Positions 15,001 through 25,649 of a DNA stretch of 64,000 nt are shown here, piece after piece. Numbering within the stretch: the first letter of the stretch is position 1; each line of letters begins with the position of its first letter. The notes beneath the pieces are model-generated. The model was not told the origin of the DNA. It ran no database searches and saw only the letters and a list, made by a program, of their open reading frames with translations. This DNA comes from Corallium rubrum (lineage: Eukaryota > Cnidaria > Anthozoa > Scleralcyonacea > Coralliidae). The DNA lies in NCBI GenBank assembly GCA_964035015.1, contig OZ035998.1, positions 25,072,810-25,136,809 on the forward strand, in the 5' to 3' direction. The translations under genes were made by a program, and so were the position numbers.

Positions 15001-16412
15001 TAGTAAAGCACGGACTGGAATCAATTAGTAAAATACGGACTGGACTCGATTAGTAAAACATGGACTGGAGTCGATTAGTAAAGCGCGGACTGTACTCGGT
15101 TAGTAAAACGCGGACTGGACTCGATTAGTAAAACGCGGACTGGACTCAATTAGTAAAACACGCACTGGATTCGATTAGTAAAACACGGACTGGACTCGAT
15201 TAGTAAAGCACGGACTGGACTCGATTGGTAAAACACGGACTGGACTCGTTTAGTAAAACTCGGACTGGACTCGATTTGTGAAACATGGACTGGACTCGAT
15301 TAGTAGAACCCCGGCTGGACTGGATTAGAAAAACACGGACTTGTCTCGATTAGTAAAACATGGACAGGACTCAATTAGTAAAACGCGGACTGGACTCGGT
15401 TAGTAAACTGACGGGAGTCAATTAGTAAAACACGGGCTGGACTCGATTAGTAAAACGCGGACTGGACTCAGTTAGTAAAACGCGGACCGGACTCTATTAG
15501 TAAAACATGGAGTGGACTCGATTAGTAAAACACGGACTGGACTCGATTAGTAAAGCACGGACTGGAATCAATTAGTAAAATACGGACTGGACTCGATTAG
15601 TAAAACATGGACTGGAGTCGATTAGTAAAGCGCGGACTGTACTCGGTTAGTAAAACGCGGACTGGACTCGATTAGTAAAACGCGGACTGGACTCAATTAG
15701 TAAAACACGCACTGGATTCGATTAGTAAAACACGGACTGGACTCGATTAGTAAAGCACGGACTGGACTCGATTGGTAAAACACGGACTGGACTCGTTTAG
15801 TAAAACTCGGACTGGACTCGATTTGTGAAACATGGACTGGACTCGATTAGTAGAACCCCGGCTGGACTGGATTAGAAAAACACGGACTTGTCTCGATTAG
15901 TAAAACATGGACAGGACTCGATTAGTAAAACGCGGACTGGACTCGGTTAGTAAACTGACGGGAGTCAATTAGTAAAACACGGGCTGGACTCGATTAGTAA
16001 AACGCGGACTGGACTCAGTTAGTAAAACGCGGACCGGACTCTATTAGTAAAACATGGAGTGGACTCGATTAGTAAAACACGGACTGGACTCGATTAGTAA
16101 AGCACGGACTGGAATCAATTAGTAAAATACGGACTGGACTCGATTAGTAAAACATGGACTGGAGTCGATTAGTAAAGCGCGGACTGTACTCGGTTAGTAA
16201 AACGCGGACTGGACTCGATTAGTAAAACGCGGACTGGACTCAATTAGTAAAACACGCACTGGATTCGATTAGTAAAACACGGACTGGACTCGATTAGTAA
16301 AGCACGGACTGGACTCGATTGGTAAAACACGGACTGGACTCGATTAGTAAAACACGGACTGGACTCGATTAGTAAAACGCGGAGTTGACTCGATTAGTAA
16401 AACGGGGACTAT
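1..16412 (+). repeat. 25-bp satellite array
   Basis: A head-to-tail array of about 650 units, typically GACTGGACTCGATTAGTAAA followed by ACGCG, continuing past the left edge. Common variants change CGCG to CACG, CATG, CTCG or CGCGTACTT; a 27-bp form carries GGACACTGG. Each unit contains TAG and TAA, and 25 is not a multiple of 3, so every frame is closed quickly; no long ORF occurs here. The array stops at GGACTATACAAATAC. It is not a CRISPR array because repeat and spacer cannot be told apart. Confidence 0.97.
9337..16332 (+). repeat. Higher-order repeat, 2332-bp period
   Basis: The diagnostic variant AGAACCCCGGCTGG starts at 9337, 11669 and 14001, exactly 2332 bp apart each time. A second set at 10641, 12973 and 15305 gives 2332 twice again. 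Long stretches between these points look almost identical, so about 93 monomers were amplified together as one block. A further marker at 15852 lies 547 bp after 15305, a partial extra duplication near the array edge. Earlier in the array the same marker gives other spacings: about 503-504 bp three times, and 1988 bp between 470 and 2458. Confidence 0.9.
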
Positions 16413-17787
16413 ACAAATACGCGTGTAATACACTGAAACCTTAATCTTCCGTGTAATTTGCTTAGCTACATTTTTATGGTATCTTTGATCACAATCCGAA
16501 GCTTTAATCATTTAAAGTTAATCGATTTTCATAATTACTAGCTATTCCTCATAACCACTTTGCTTGACAATGGAGAAAATTCATTCGGACGAAACAAAAT
16601 GTACGGAGAATGATTTTTATTCAATGCTTCCGACAATTATGTCTTGTGAAAACGACTGTTATTAAACGAACAGTGGCGTAGCGAGGAATTAATTGTAGGT
16701 TGCTAGGCGACAAAATAATTTTTGAATGTTTGTAAATTTTATGTGTGCTCAGGCTAGTGTTATCATGTACAGAACAAACTATATAACTTAACGTTTATTT
16801 CTTTTGCTTGTTTGTATTTTGTATTTTCTTATATATTTATACCTCACAACCCCTTGTAACATTATTGGTTACATTTTGTAAGATTATTTTGGCGTCACCT
16901 TGACTTGACATTGACGCCATCTACGCGGCCACTGTAAACGGTCGATCAAAAATTCAGGAAATAATTTATGAAAAAAGTGGCTACTTTGAAATCGGAACTT
17001 TTACTATGTAATGCATAAATAATAAGTATTGCGAAAAGATCGACTTAATTTATACAGTATATAGCCAAGCTTTGCCAGCATGCATGCTATATGGAAAGTA
17101 TCGATATACTGAAAGATATCGATAAACAAACATTTTTCTTGGCCTTGGGACCAAGAAAAATTGGGACCAAGATATTTCTTTGGCAGTCTTTGCTCAAAAC
17201 TGACGCAAAGTATGTAAAATAGCTTTTAGAGACATTGCGCCAACAGCTGTATCTCTCTTCTCCCGCATAATTTGAGTCTAAAACGTTTGAAGCATCTTTT
17301 GTACATAGCTGCTCGTGCAATAAACCTAACTAATCGGGACAAACCAGCTTTATACCCCCCCCCCCCCCCAATATTATTTAATATGCAAATTAGCATTGAG
17401 TACTGTGTCACTGAGACTGTGATATCGGAGTTTAATTAAGTGATTCTGACAGTTCAAAATACATTGATTTGAGAAATTAATAACTTGAATCGTATTTATT
17501 GTATTAACATTACAATTTTAACCGGCTTCGTCACAGCTACAGTTTTCTCAATTTCAATACGTTGTTTTCACAAAACAGTTGTTGGAAGTATTTAGATTCC
17601 CCGTCGTTATATAGCTTTTGTCTCAATCTATTTTCTCCATTGTCAAGCGAAATAGTTATAAAAATCGGCAATCAACTCTTTTCGGGCCGTGGTCAAATAT
17701 ATCGTAAAAATTAAGCTACCCCGTTGGTGCAGCTAAGCAGTTGCATGAAAACTTAAAATTCCTTTGTATTAAAAACATATTTACACA
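16413..17787. other. Spacer between inverted satellite arms
   Basis: No convincing gene. The two junctions match as inverted sequence: satellite, then GGACTAT, then an AT-rich stretch. Inside, TTGACAATGGAGAAAAT near 16566 recurs inverted near 17632, so the symmetry reaches some way in. A run of 15 C lies at about 17355-17369. The short ORFs here have no protein-like features. Confidence 0.6.
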
Positions 17788-18053
17788 TAGTCCGCGTTTT
17801 ACTAATCGAGTCCAGTCCGCGTTTTATTAATCGAGTCCAGTCCGCGTTTTACTAATCGAGTCCAGTCCGCGTTTTACTAATCGAGTCCAGTCCGCGTTTT
17901 ACTAATCGAGTCCAGTCCGTGTTTTACTAATCGAGTCCAGTCCGCGTTTTACTAATCGAGTCCAGTCCGCGTTTTACTAATCGAGTCCAGTCCGCGTTTT
18001 ACTAATCGAGTCCAGTCCGTGTTTTACTAATCGAGTCCAGTCCGTGTTTTACT
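17788..18053 (-). repeat. Inverted arm of the 25-bp satellite
   Basis: About ten units of the same 25-bp satellite in reverse orientation (CGCGTTTTACTAATCGAGTC), more uniform than the left array. The arm is cut at 18053 by a transposable element and resumes at 23105. Confidence 0.95.
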
Positions 18054-19775
18054 CACTGATCTCAAATAATATACACTCATTATACTGGATAGAGCATCTA
18101 TTGGTTCGCGCCTGGCAAAAATTGAAGTCGGAAGTGAGGCTGAAAATCTCACGGCGGCTATATCCGGTGGGACCCACTTCGTAGTTATATCACTATTGCT
18201 GAAACATAGTTTTCGCTTCAAATGATCGGATTTTTAACGAAAACCAGCTAAATTTTACATTCCTAGCAAGAAAATGTACCTGTCGCTATGGGAGAACTTA
18301 AAAGAGGCTGGGATCATGGAAAATTAGCCGAAATTTCACGATTTTACTGAACGAAAATCAGCACCGACCACCAGGCTACAGTTTGAAGAATTATTAAGGA
18401 CTAAAGTAAGGAACAAATAACATCTTGTATTCACTTTAGCAGTTTGACACTGACTTTATGACAAAGTAAAAATATTACCGTTTCTATATCCGTCTTTTTC
18501 AACGTATCTTGGATCAGACGATCTGAGGGTTTAATATACAAGATGTTTATTGGAAGTTTGTGAATTGTAGTTACTTTATTTAACAGGCAAATTTATAAGC
18601 ATTTAACTCACTGTTTTACTATTATTGATGAAGTCGGATGAAGTCCTGTTACTATAATATTGACGAAGATAATTCCTGTTCACCTAGCATTTATGGTGTG
18701 CATTTTCAATAGTTGTATCTGTGATGAACTCATGGCTGACTATAGGCTTGCTGGAGAGACTTTCCAAGGGTTTTCTATTTGACAAGTCAAATTGTCTGGT
18801 ATTTGAAATAGTAGAATCATCTGAGACTGAAGTAAAATTATAATAATGGGGGCATGGTTTGGCCAGCTCTGATTTACATACAGAAATAATTATTTATTGG
18901 TTATACAATCATACCTCAATTATTATCTTGCATCATACAAATTTTTAGGTTTCATGCCCATGCATCTATATGTCTTTTCCTTATTAGATCCACACATATC
19001 ACTTGCTGATCTTGGCAGAAGACAAGATCAGTCATTAATTTTTTTTTGAGATGAGTGATCATACAGATGTTTATAAGATTTTACTTTAATTGAAACTAGT
19101 GTAAGCTGCTCTGGATAGTACAAACAATTTTATTGAAATTAATTTAAGTTTTCTCTAATATAGTACAAAGGTAAAGCCACAAAGGACTAAAATGTCCAAA
19201 AATTTTAAAATACTATCTAGCACCAGGAGCACTGGCACGATCTTCCATCCAATGCCCCCAAATTATTGCTGGTTTAAAATGTGGTTTTATCCATACTTCC
19301 ATACTGATAGTTTGCTACATCAAAATTTTGATCAAAGAAAACTTAACAAGCATTCATAAATGACAACAACCAAGAATGTTCCATTTGTAAGTGCAGTTTT
19401 TATTTTGTTGATTTTGTTATATCAGTTTACAATGGTTTTGAGACTCCTGGAAAAAATAAATCGTCATTTTTATTAATCCATTTGCACAATTGCACCTACA
19501 AATACAGTGTGGTATAACCTTATCAGTCATATGTAAACTGTCCTTCCTAGAGATCTAGTAAGGGTCACCCCTCATTAGTCAATGTTACTACAAAAGAAAG
19601 CTGAACTAAACTAACTTTATTTATACTGGATACTGATAACTCTATCAGTCATATCTCAACTGTTCTTCCTCAGTGTTACTACAGGAGGAAACCGGAGTAC
19701 CCAGAAGAAATCTCTTGGCGTTTTGTAAAGTCAAACTAGAAGCACTCCTCTAATGTACATCCAAGTTGAAATTTT

Positions 19776-19929
19776 AAGCCTAGTTTACATGGGCAATTTT
19801 TCTTTGGCAATTTTCAACTTGACAAGTTTTATTTGCCTGTGTGTATGAGGAAATATGACAAGTTTTTCCTTGACAAGTCTCCCTTTTGAAAAGCTTGTCA
19901 AGGAAAAATTGCTCATGTAAACTAGGCTT
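19776..19929. mobile_element. MITE, ~154 bp
   Basis: Terminal inverted repeats AAGCCTAGTTTACATG and CATGTAAACTAGGCTT continue inward as GGCAATTTTTC and its near-inverse. The interior is rich in CTTGACAAG. No coding capacity. It is nested in the 5-kb element. Confidence 0.85.
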
Positions 19930-20994
19930 TAATCTGATAAGTGCATCAAGTAGGAGTTAAACCCAGATCAAAGAGTAACATCCTTAGATCTACAGTAATC
20001 CTGGATGCATGTAAGTGACTGGAAAGACTTTTTTTTTTGCTTTCAGCAAAATAAATTAATCTGCTAAATGTACAATAAAACTGCATTGATCGAGTAGGAA
20101 TCAAACTTGGGTGTAACTTCTTAATGGCCAGTAAGATGCTCTAACCATAATAAACTACCACTAACTCAAAATGTTATACAGTATGTACATATTTTGTTTG
20201 AGACATACTGTAGACAAAATTGAATGTGTTGTTTAAACAAAAGTGGAATCAATAGTCGAATTGAAAATACTATCAAGGGACAAGGGCTTGGACAAAATAC
20301 ATACTGTACTGTACTGTAACCATAATAAAACCATCTGAACTGGTTGAACATTAGCCCAAATTCGACAAAACATTAGAAAGCAAATATACTTACTACAAGA
20401 CAAGTCAAGCACATTCTATCATGGCCATGAATTCATTTACTATTAGTCAATAACCAAACCTGGTAGTGAAAGTGTCCAACTTAAAATATTAACTGGAAGA
20501 CAATGAGCACAAGTCAGACTCAACCGTGTTTCACTGAATTATAACCACAAAGAACTGAACAAACCGTTCTATTCAAGTTCGAAGATTATCAACAGCGGGT
20601 AAGTTTATTAGTTTAAACAGACACAGTTATGACTTCTTGGGGTTTAATCGGCATGAAATAAATAAAAACTTAAACAAACACATCATCGTAAATCATCAAA
20701 TAATACGTGTTACTAGAAAGAAACAAATACACAGGCAGTAGACATTTGTTTACCGAGTTTGCTACTTTGCTAGCTTTGAAGCAAATAAACAGGTAAGTGT
20801 ATTTTGTAAAAAAAAGCACTTTCGAAACAAAAAAATAGTTCAAAACACTAAATTATTACTTAAAATAACATTACAAACCTCAATTCGGCGAAAAACGCCG
20901 TTCAACTGCTTCGACTCCTATTTACGCATATTGTATGTGACCACTGACCTGTATATAACTGGACCGCTTGCCATTTGAACTACAGGCGGCCCAA

Positions 20995-22202
20995 GTTCAA
21001 GGTGTGTGGTAGCCCGCAGTGCGGGTGTTTTAACGGTAATTTGAAAATATATGTGACTTGACATAAACCCGTAAACAAACGAACGAATTTGTCTTAAATA
21101 GCAACATTATGTGAATAAAATCTACTAACCTTGTCAATGTGATGTCTTGTCTCATGTTTTATTCGTCGTCGAGTTGGTTAGTAGCGATTTACAGCGAGTT
21201 CTTTTCGACGCCGTTGCTTCCCGTACTTCGGCGACTCTTTAATAGTATTACCATATAAAATAGAAAGGCTGCACACTTGAGCGACGACACCCCGAACTCA
21301 AAGTCAAACATCTCCGCTGAAAATCGTCGCTCGAACATAATTCTTTCACGAGCGCATAGCACGAAGGTTGGGCTTGCCATAGAATACGGTTTGCTGACAA
21401 CTCGTGGAATTTTCGCCATGTACGAACCCATTACCCTTCTCAAATTCATCGGTTTCAAATGTCCTCAGAGCCGTGGCGACGAGTTCGTGTTCTGATTTGA
21501 ACAAAACACGCCCCTGCCCGGGGTGGGACAGTCAAGCTATGCACATGATTTACCGGGGGAAAATTTTGAATAAATTTGAACCTTGGCTATTGTCTCAGGC
21601 AGCCAATCGCGATGAAGCCGCGCAATTCTCCCCCCCCCCCGGTAATTCATGTGCATAACTTGACTGTCCCACCCCGGGCAGGGGTGTGTTTTGTTCAAAT
21701 CAGAACACGAACTCGTCGCCACGGCTCGAGGACATTTGAAACTGATGAATTTGAGAAGGGTAATGGGTTCGTACATGGCGAAAATTCCACGAGTTGTCAA
21801 CAAACCGTATTCTGTGGCAAGCCCAACCTTCGTGCTATGCGCTCGTGAAAGAATTATGTTCGAGCGACGATTTTGAGCGGAGATATTGTTTGACTTTGAG
21901 TTCGGGGTGTCGTCGGTGAAGTGTGCAGCCTTTCTATTTTATATGGTAATACTATTAAAGAGTCGCCGAAGTACGGGAAGCAACGGCGTCGAAAAGAACT
22001 CGCTGTAAATCGCTGCAAACCAACTCGACGACGAATAAAACATGAGACAAGACATCACATTGACAAGGTTAGTAGATTTTATTCACATAATGTTGATATT
22101 TAAGACAAATTCGTTCGTTTGTTTACGGGTTTATGTCAAGTCACATATATTTTCAAATTACCGTTAAAACACCCGCACTGCGGGCTACCACACACCTTGA
22201 AC
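20995..22202. repeat. ~1.2-kb palindrome, ~565-bp arms
   Basis: GGTGTGTGGTAGCCCGCAGT at 21001 is mirrored by its inverse ending at 22196, and the match runs inward to about 21560 and 21640. The loop of about 75 bp contains a C run. The two arms are nearly identical. The short ORFs on both strands here are mirror images of one another and are not treated as genes. Confidence 0.9.
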
Positions 22203-22203
22203 G

Positions 22204-22903
22204 TGTCCTTCTGCTCATGGTAGACAACACTGACCATGATTTTGACTGGATTACAGACGCAGGCTTTATAAAATATCCCGTGAAAATGAAGAAAAAAATC
22301 CTTGACTCGCTGATATTTTCAAAGATAAACACAACAAATCTTTTTTGAAAGGTTAAAAAAGGTACAGAAATAAATACACAAAGCAGTTATATTGCTAATT
22401 CCTGTCAGTTACTCGGTTTTGTTGCAGCATATATTTAATTGTTTTTGTTGCCGAAACAAAGAAGGGACAACTGAAGTACCAGGCCGGCAATTCAACGGCT
22501 TGTATTTTAATACTTTTCGTAGGCTTTCGGTACATTTTAGTACTTTTCTAAAAGGATTTAATAAGCTTACTGTTGTAAAACATCAGTATTTCTCGTTGTA
22601 AAACATATACCAAATCTTGCGAAAAATTCTGTCCTTATGTTGAAACGTACGATGTAAAACATTTATTTTGTATTTCGACAGACTATACTGAAGGCCATTG
22701 AAAGTTTTAACTGCACTTACTATAAGCTGGTGTTCTCCAGGTGTCACTAGTTGCCAACAACGGAGCGTAAAAATATATTAAACTGAAAGTTTAGATCAAT
22801 TTTCAAACAGAGAAAACATTTTTTTACCCAAAGAAAAAGCATAAAACGCCTACAGACCAGTGTCAAGCACTAGTCAGTGGTCACTCCCATGAGCAGAAGG
22901 ACT
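22204..22903. mobile_element. Insertion in the right palindrome flank
   Basis: This segment has no counterpart on the left side of the palindrome. It starts GTCCTTCTGCTCATGG and ends CCATGAGCAGAAGGAC, a 15-16 bp terminal inverted repeat. No target duplication could be fixed and no gene is recognised. Confidence 0.5.
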
Positions 22904-23104
22904 CAAATTCGCCATTTGACGCCATGTTCAAATGGCCACACTTTTTTGGCAAGAGCAAGCGGTCCAGTTATATACAGGTCAGTGTATGGGACCCAAGTGG
23001 GTCCCACCGGAAATGGTCGCCGCTAATCTATTTCCGACTTCACAGCCAGGACCGGATGCTCTATCCAGATAATGAGTATATTATTTGAGATCAGTGGTTT
23101 TACT

Positions 23105-23152
23105 TGGCCAGTCAAGTCCGTGTTTTACCAGTCCAGTTCGCGTTTTACCATA
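23105..23152 (-). repeat. Distal remnant of the inverted satellite
   Basis: Degraded copies of the inverted 25-bp unit (AAGTCCGTGTTTTACC, CAGTTCGCGTTTTACC) continue the arm broken at 18053 and end just before a CACGCGTG motif. Confidence 0.8.
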
Positions 23153-23159
23153 TGTCCTT

Positions 23160-23199
23160 GCTTTTTCTACACGCGTGTAAATGGACTCCACGCGTGTAA
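23160..23199. promoter_or_regulatory. CACGCGTG double-palindrome motif
   Basis: CTTTTTCTACACGCGTGTAA is followed closely by GGACTCCACGCGTGTAAAG. The same module recurs at 36154 in this orientation and inverted at 50578. It may be a transposon end, a promoter element, or both; a plausible first exon starts about 80 bp downstream. Confidence 0.4.
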
Positions 23200-23278
23200 A
23201 GATTACCCAGCTGGCTTGGGGACTAAATAGAGCTAGCGAACAATGATCTGTCATCTGACACTGAGTGCAGTTATAAAC

Positions 23279-23332
23279 ATGGAAGAAAGTGGTCCAAGCG
23301 GACTAGATGACGAAGATAAAGTGCCTGCAAAG
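23279..23332 (+). CDS. Candidate first coding exon, unknown gene
   Basis: An ATG opens an 18-codon acidic stretch, MEESGPSGLDDEDKVPAK, ending at the strong donor AAG|GTAAGA in phase 0. It lies shortly after the CACGCGTG motif, as a first exon would. The next exon is not established; 25408-25613 is one option but does not join cleanly in its best frame. The family is unknown. This could be an accidental short ORF next to a donor-like site. Confidence 0.3.
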
Positions 23333-24513
23333 GTAAGATATTCCTGTTAAGACTTCTGAAGTATTTTACGAACCGCTGTAGTCTACGTAAGGGTGCCCTG
23401 TAGTACTGATTTTAATATTTAACTTTAAGTTAACTTTAATACACATCTTGCTGTATTCTTATCTCAATATTAAAGCAAGGTATCTGTTTCTTATTTTTTG
23501 TTGCGATGCAGTATGGCAATTAACTGAATTAAGATATAATTGTTTTTCTGCGTTAGCTTGTATCACTAGAAAAAAAAAGAAGTTTGACATGTAACAGAGC
23601 CTTTTATACAACTACGCTTATAAAGAGCATTATTTTGTATCCCAACGTAAGTTATTAATCTTTGAGCCGGACGAATTCCGGACTGTAAATACGTCTATAT
23701 TCGTTTCTATACTATATATAAACAAACTGCCAACTGAACTGGTAACTATCATTCAGTGGCTGAATATATAATATATATCGCGAGTATTTGAAGTCTATAG
23801 TCAAATTCTGTTCTAGCCGCGCCTTTACTGCGGTTGCCGAAGCGTATAAATATTTCAAACTTTAAACGGATGAGGGAAATGCAAGGATTGTTTTCAATAT
23901 TTTACTTCTTTCGTCTGCACAAAATTTTCAAGTAAATTCGTGAGTTTTTGATTTTCAAGTGGAATGAGTGTTGTTTATATTTTATATGAATTCACGAACA
24001 TTTCCACCAAAACATATAATAGATCAAGATTGAAACATTAAAAATGTATTGCTTCGCGATTGTACTGCGGATGTTGTGGAATATATAAGTATTACAATAC
24101 GATGGATGAAATGCAGTGCCTTGTATTTCACGACGTCTTGTGGATAACTCCAAACATTTAATAACGGAATACTGTACGCAGACTGTCGGGGATGAAGCTA
24201 TAAAAAGTTGACAAAACAGATAATTATTTTGTTGGTTGCTTGTGTTGAATATTTAATATATGGTCTAGTTGTCGTTTGGTCGGCACGTCAAACTCAAAAC
24301 ATCTGTTCTGCTTCTTGGTTAAAAAATTGAACGGGATGGCTAAAAAGTTTGTAGATTGTAGTAAATTATGTGCTTGTTTAAAGGTGTGATCATTTTGCCA
24401 GTACGCAGCCTATTATAGTTATTCGATCTCCCAATGCAGTGGACAAGGACTTTTAATAATACCATGATCGCCTCGGATTCTTTTGTTCTCCGAGGGAATG
24501 TAAACGTCGTATT

Positions 24514-24740
24514 TCCCTCATCGCTCATGCAAGAGGGAAATTTATCCTTCTAATTAAATTCCTGTCTTCTAATTCTCCCGTGCATGTTGATGAGGGAAAA
24601 TTAGAAGACAAAGAAATCTTCTAATTTTCCCATGCGTGTTGATGAGGGAAAATTAGAAGACAAAGAAATCCTTTGTCTTCTAAATTTCCCGCTTGCATAT
24701 ATTTTCCCTCATCAACATGCACGGGAAAATTAGATGCAAC
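24514..24740. repeat. MITE-like inverted repeat cluster
   Basis: Repeated GATGAGGGAAAATTAGAAGA modules in both orientations. TGATGAGGGAAAATTAG occurs twice in tandem about 65 bp apart and is then mirrored by TTTTCCCTCATCAACATGCA. It would fold into a long hairpin and has no coding capacity. Confidence 0.7.
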
Positions 24741-24824
24741 TTTTCTGATCAACCGTGTAAATTTCCCGTTGGTAAGATTCTCTGTCAAAGTTTTCCTCGG
24801 CGATCATAATGTTACAAACTAATA

Positions 24825-24971
24825 ACATGACTTTTAGGGAAATTAGCGATTAAATCTCCCCTTTGCCTCGGGAAAATTTTTACAAATCTTCCCTCTTTAC
24901 AAATCTTCCCTCTTTACAAATCTTCCCTCGGCGGCGGGGAAATTTAATCGCTAATTTCCCTCAAGTCATGT
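24825..24971. mobile_element. MITE, ~147 bp
   Basis: Inverted ends of about 35 bp: ACATGACTTTTAGGGAAATT and AATTTCCCTCAAGTCATGT, with AGCGATTAAAT and its inverse further in. The centre has three tandem TTTACAAATCTTCCCTC units. Confidence 0.85.
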
Positions 24972-25407
24972 AATTACTTATAATTGTATATAGTTTAATG
25001 CAAGTAGTTTACATATATATAGTATATATTTATGCATGTCCAAAAACCCACTGTTACAAGATTGTCATTGGGAAAATGTGTATACGTGACAGTATTCTTT
25101 GTAATGGTTGACAACATTGTTGGGCCCAGTTATGCAACACTATTTAACAACAAGACGCCTGCTTAGGCGTTCACTCAGGCTACTGATTTCTGCAACCTTG
25201 GTGTAGCCCCCTTGCACATCTGGAAAACCTGCTGTGTGAAACAGTGCAAAATTTTTGACAAACCGAGTGAGGTCTTCTAAATTGGATCTTATATGAAGTA
25301 CATCGACCCATAACGACACCCCCACCCCCCATGGAGAAATGCATGTAAACAAAGCAATGGGCGATGATGTGGCTTTCAACAGGCAATGTCATATTTGTAA
25401 ATTACAG

Positions 25408-25613
25408 GCAGCGATTATACACCAGCTGCTTTGCTGTTTTTCGAAGCCTACAATAATGAGTTTAGGAAAGATAAACCCGAATCAGGCCTAGGAGAGATAT
25501 TAGGGAGCTTAAGCAAACACAACGAAAGGGACGACGACGATGAAATAATGATGACGGGGCTGAAAAGGACTAGGGCGAGGTTTTCGTTTTCGGTGAGAAA
25601 AACAAAAGGTTAA
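25408..25613 (+). CDS. Candidate terminal exon, unknown protein
   Basis: An acceptor-like ATTACAG precedes an open frame reading SDYTPAALLFFEAYNNEF, then a glycine/leucine segment, an acidic patch (DDDDE) and a basic tail ending VRKTKG before TAA. The composition is protein-like but no family is recognised. It ends 37 bp before the HARBI1-like pseudogene and may be unrelated to it. Phase with the upstream candidate exon does not match in the best frame, so the assignment is weak. Confidence 0.25.
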
Positions 25614-25649
25614 GCAACTTTCACCGACGACTGTAGGACTCCGTTCGAT

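Larger units (their letters stand above)
20942..22984. mobile_element. Nested 2.04-kb TIR element
   Basis: Inverted ends CACTGACCTGTATATAACTG and CAGTTATATACAGGTCAGTG, with GGACCGCTTG inside them. The flanks TATGTGAC (20934-20941) and TATGGGAC (22985-22992) look like an 8-bp target duplication with one change. The CACTGA start and 8-bp duplication resemble the surrounding element, so the two are probably related. No transposase is visible. Confidence 0.75.
18046..23104. mobile_element. 5.04-kb TIR element inserted in satellite
   Basis: The element runs 18054-23096. It starts CACTGATCTCAAATAATATA and ends with the inverse, TTATTTGAGATCAGTG. The inverted ends stay similar for about 125 bp, as far as GGTGGGACCCACTT near 18170 and its inverse near 22995. 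The 8-bp sequence GTTTTACT sits on both sides (18046-18053 and 23097-23104), and satellite in the same orientation continues on both sides: a clean insertion with target duplication. 18180-20930 has no recognisable transposase, so it is probably non-autonomous. Long TIRs with an 8-bp duplication fit Mutator-like or hAT-related transposons; the superfamily is undecided. Confidence 0.85.
23333..25407. other. Non-coding, repeats only
   Basis: AT-rich DNA with no recognised gene. It holds two MITE-like units (24514-24740 and 24825-24971). The minus-strand ORFs at 25140-25392 have no recognisable domain. Confidence 0.5.

Noticed and set aside
1-16412. CRISPR-like regular repeats
   Set aside because: Units are contiguous 25-mers with no separate unique spacers; the sequence is eukaryotic satellite.
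21189-22103. Several overlapping ORFs on both strands
   Set aside because: They are mirror copies of one another from the 1.2-kb palindrome and contain no recognisable domain.
25140-25392. Minus-strand ORFs of 70-79 residues
   Set aside because: Two overlapping frames, no motif, no splice context; one reads protein-like in part but cannot be supported.
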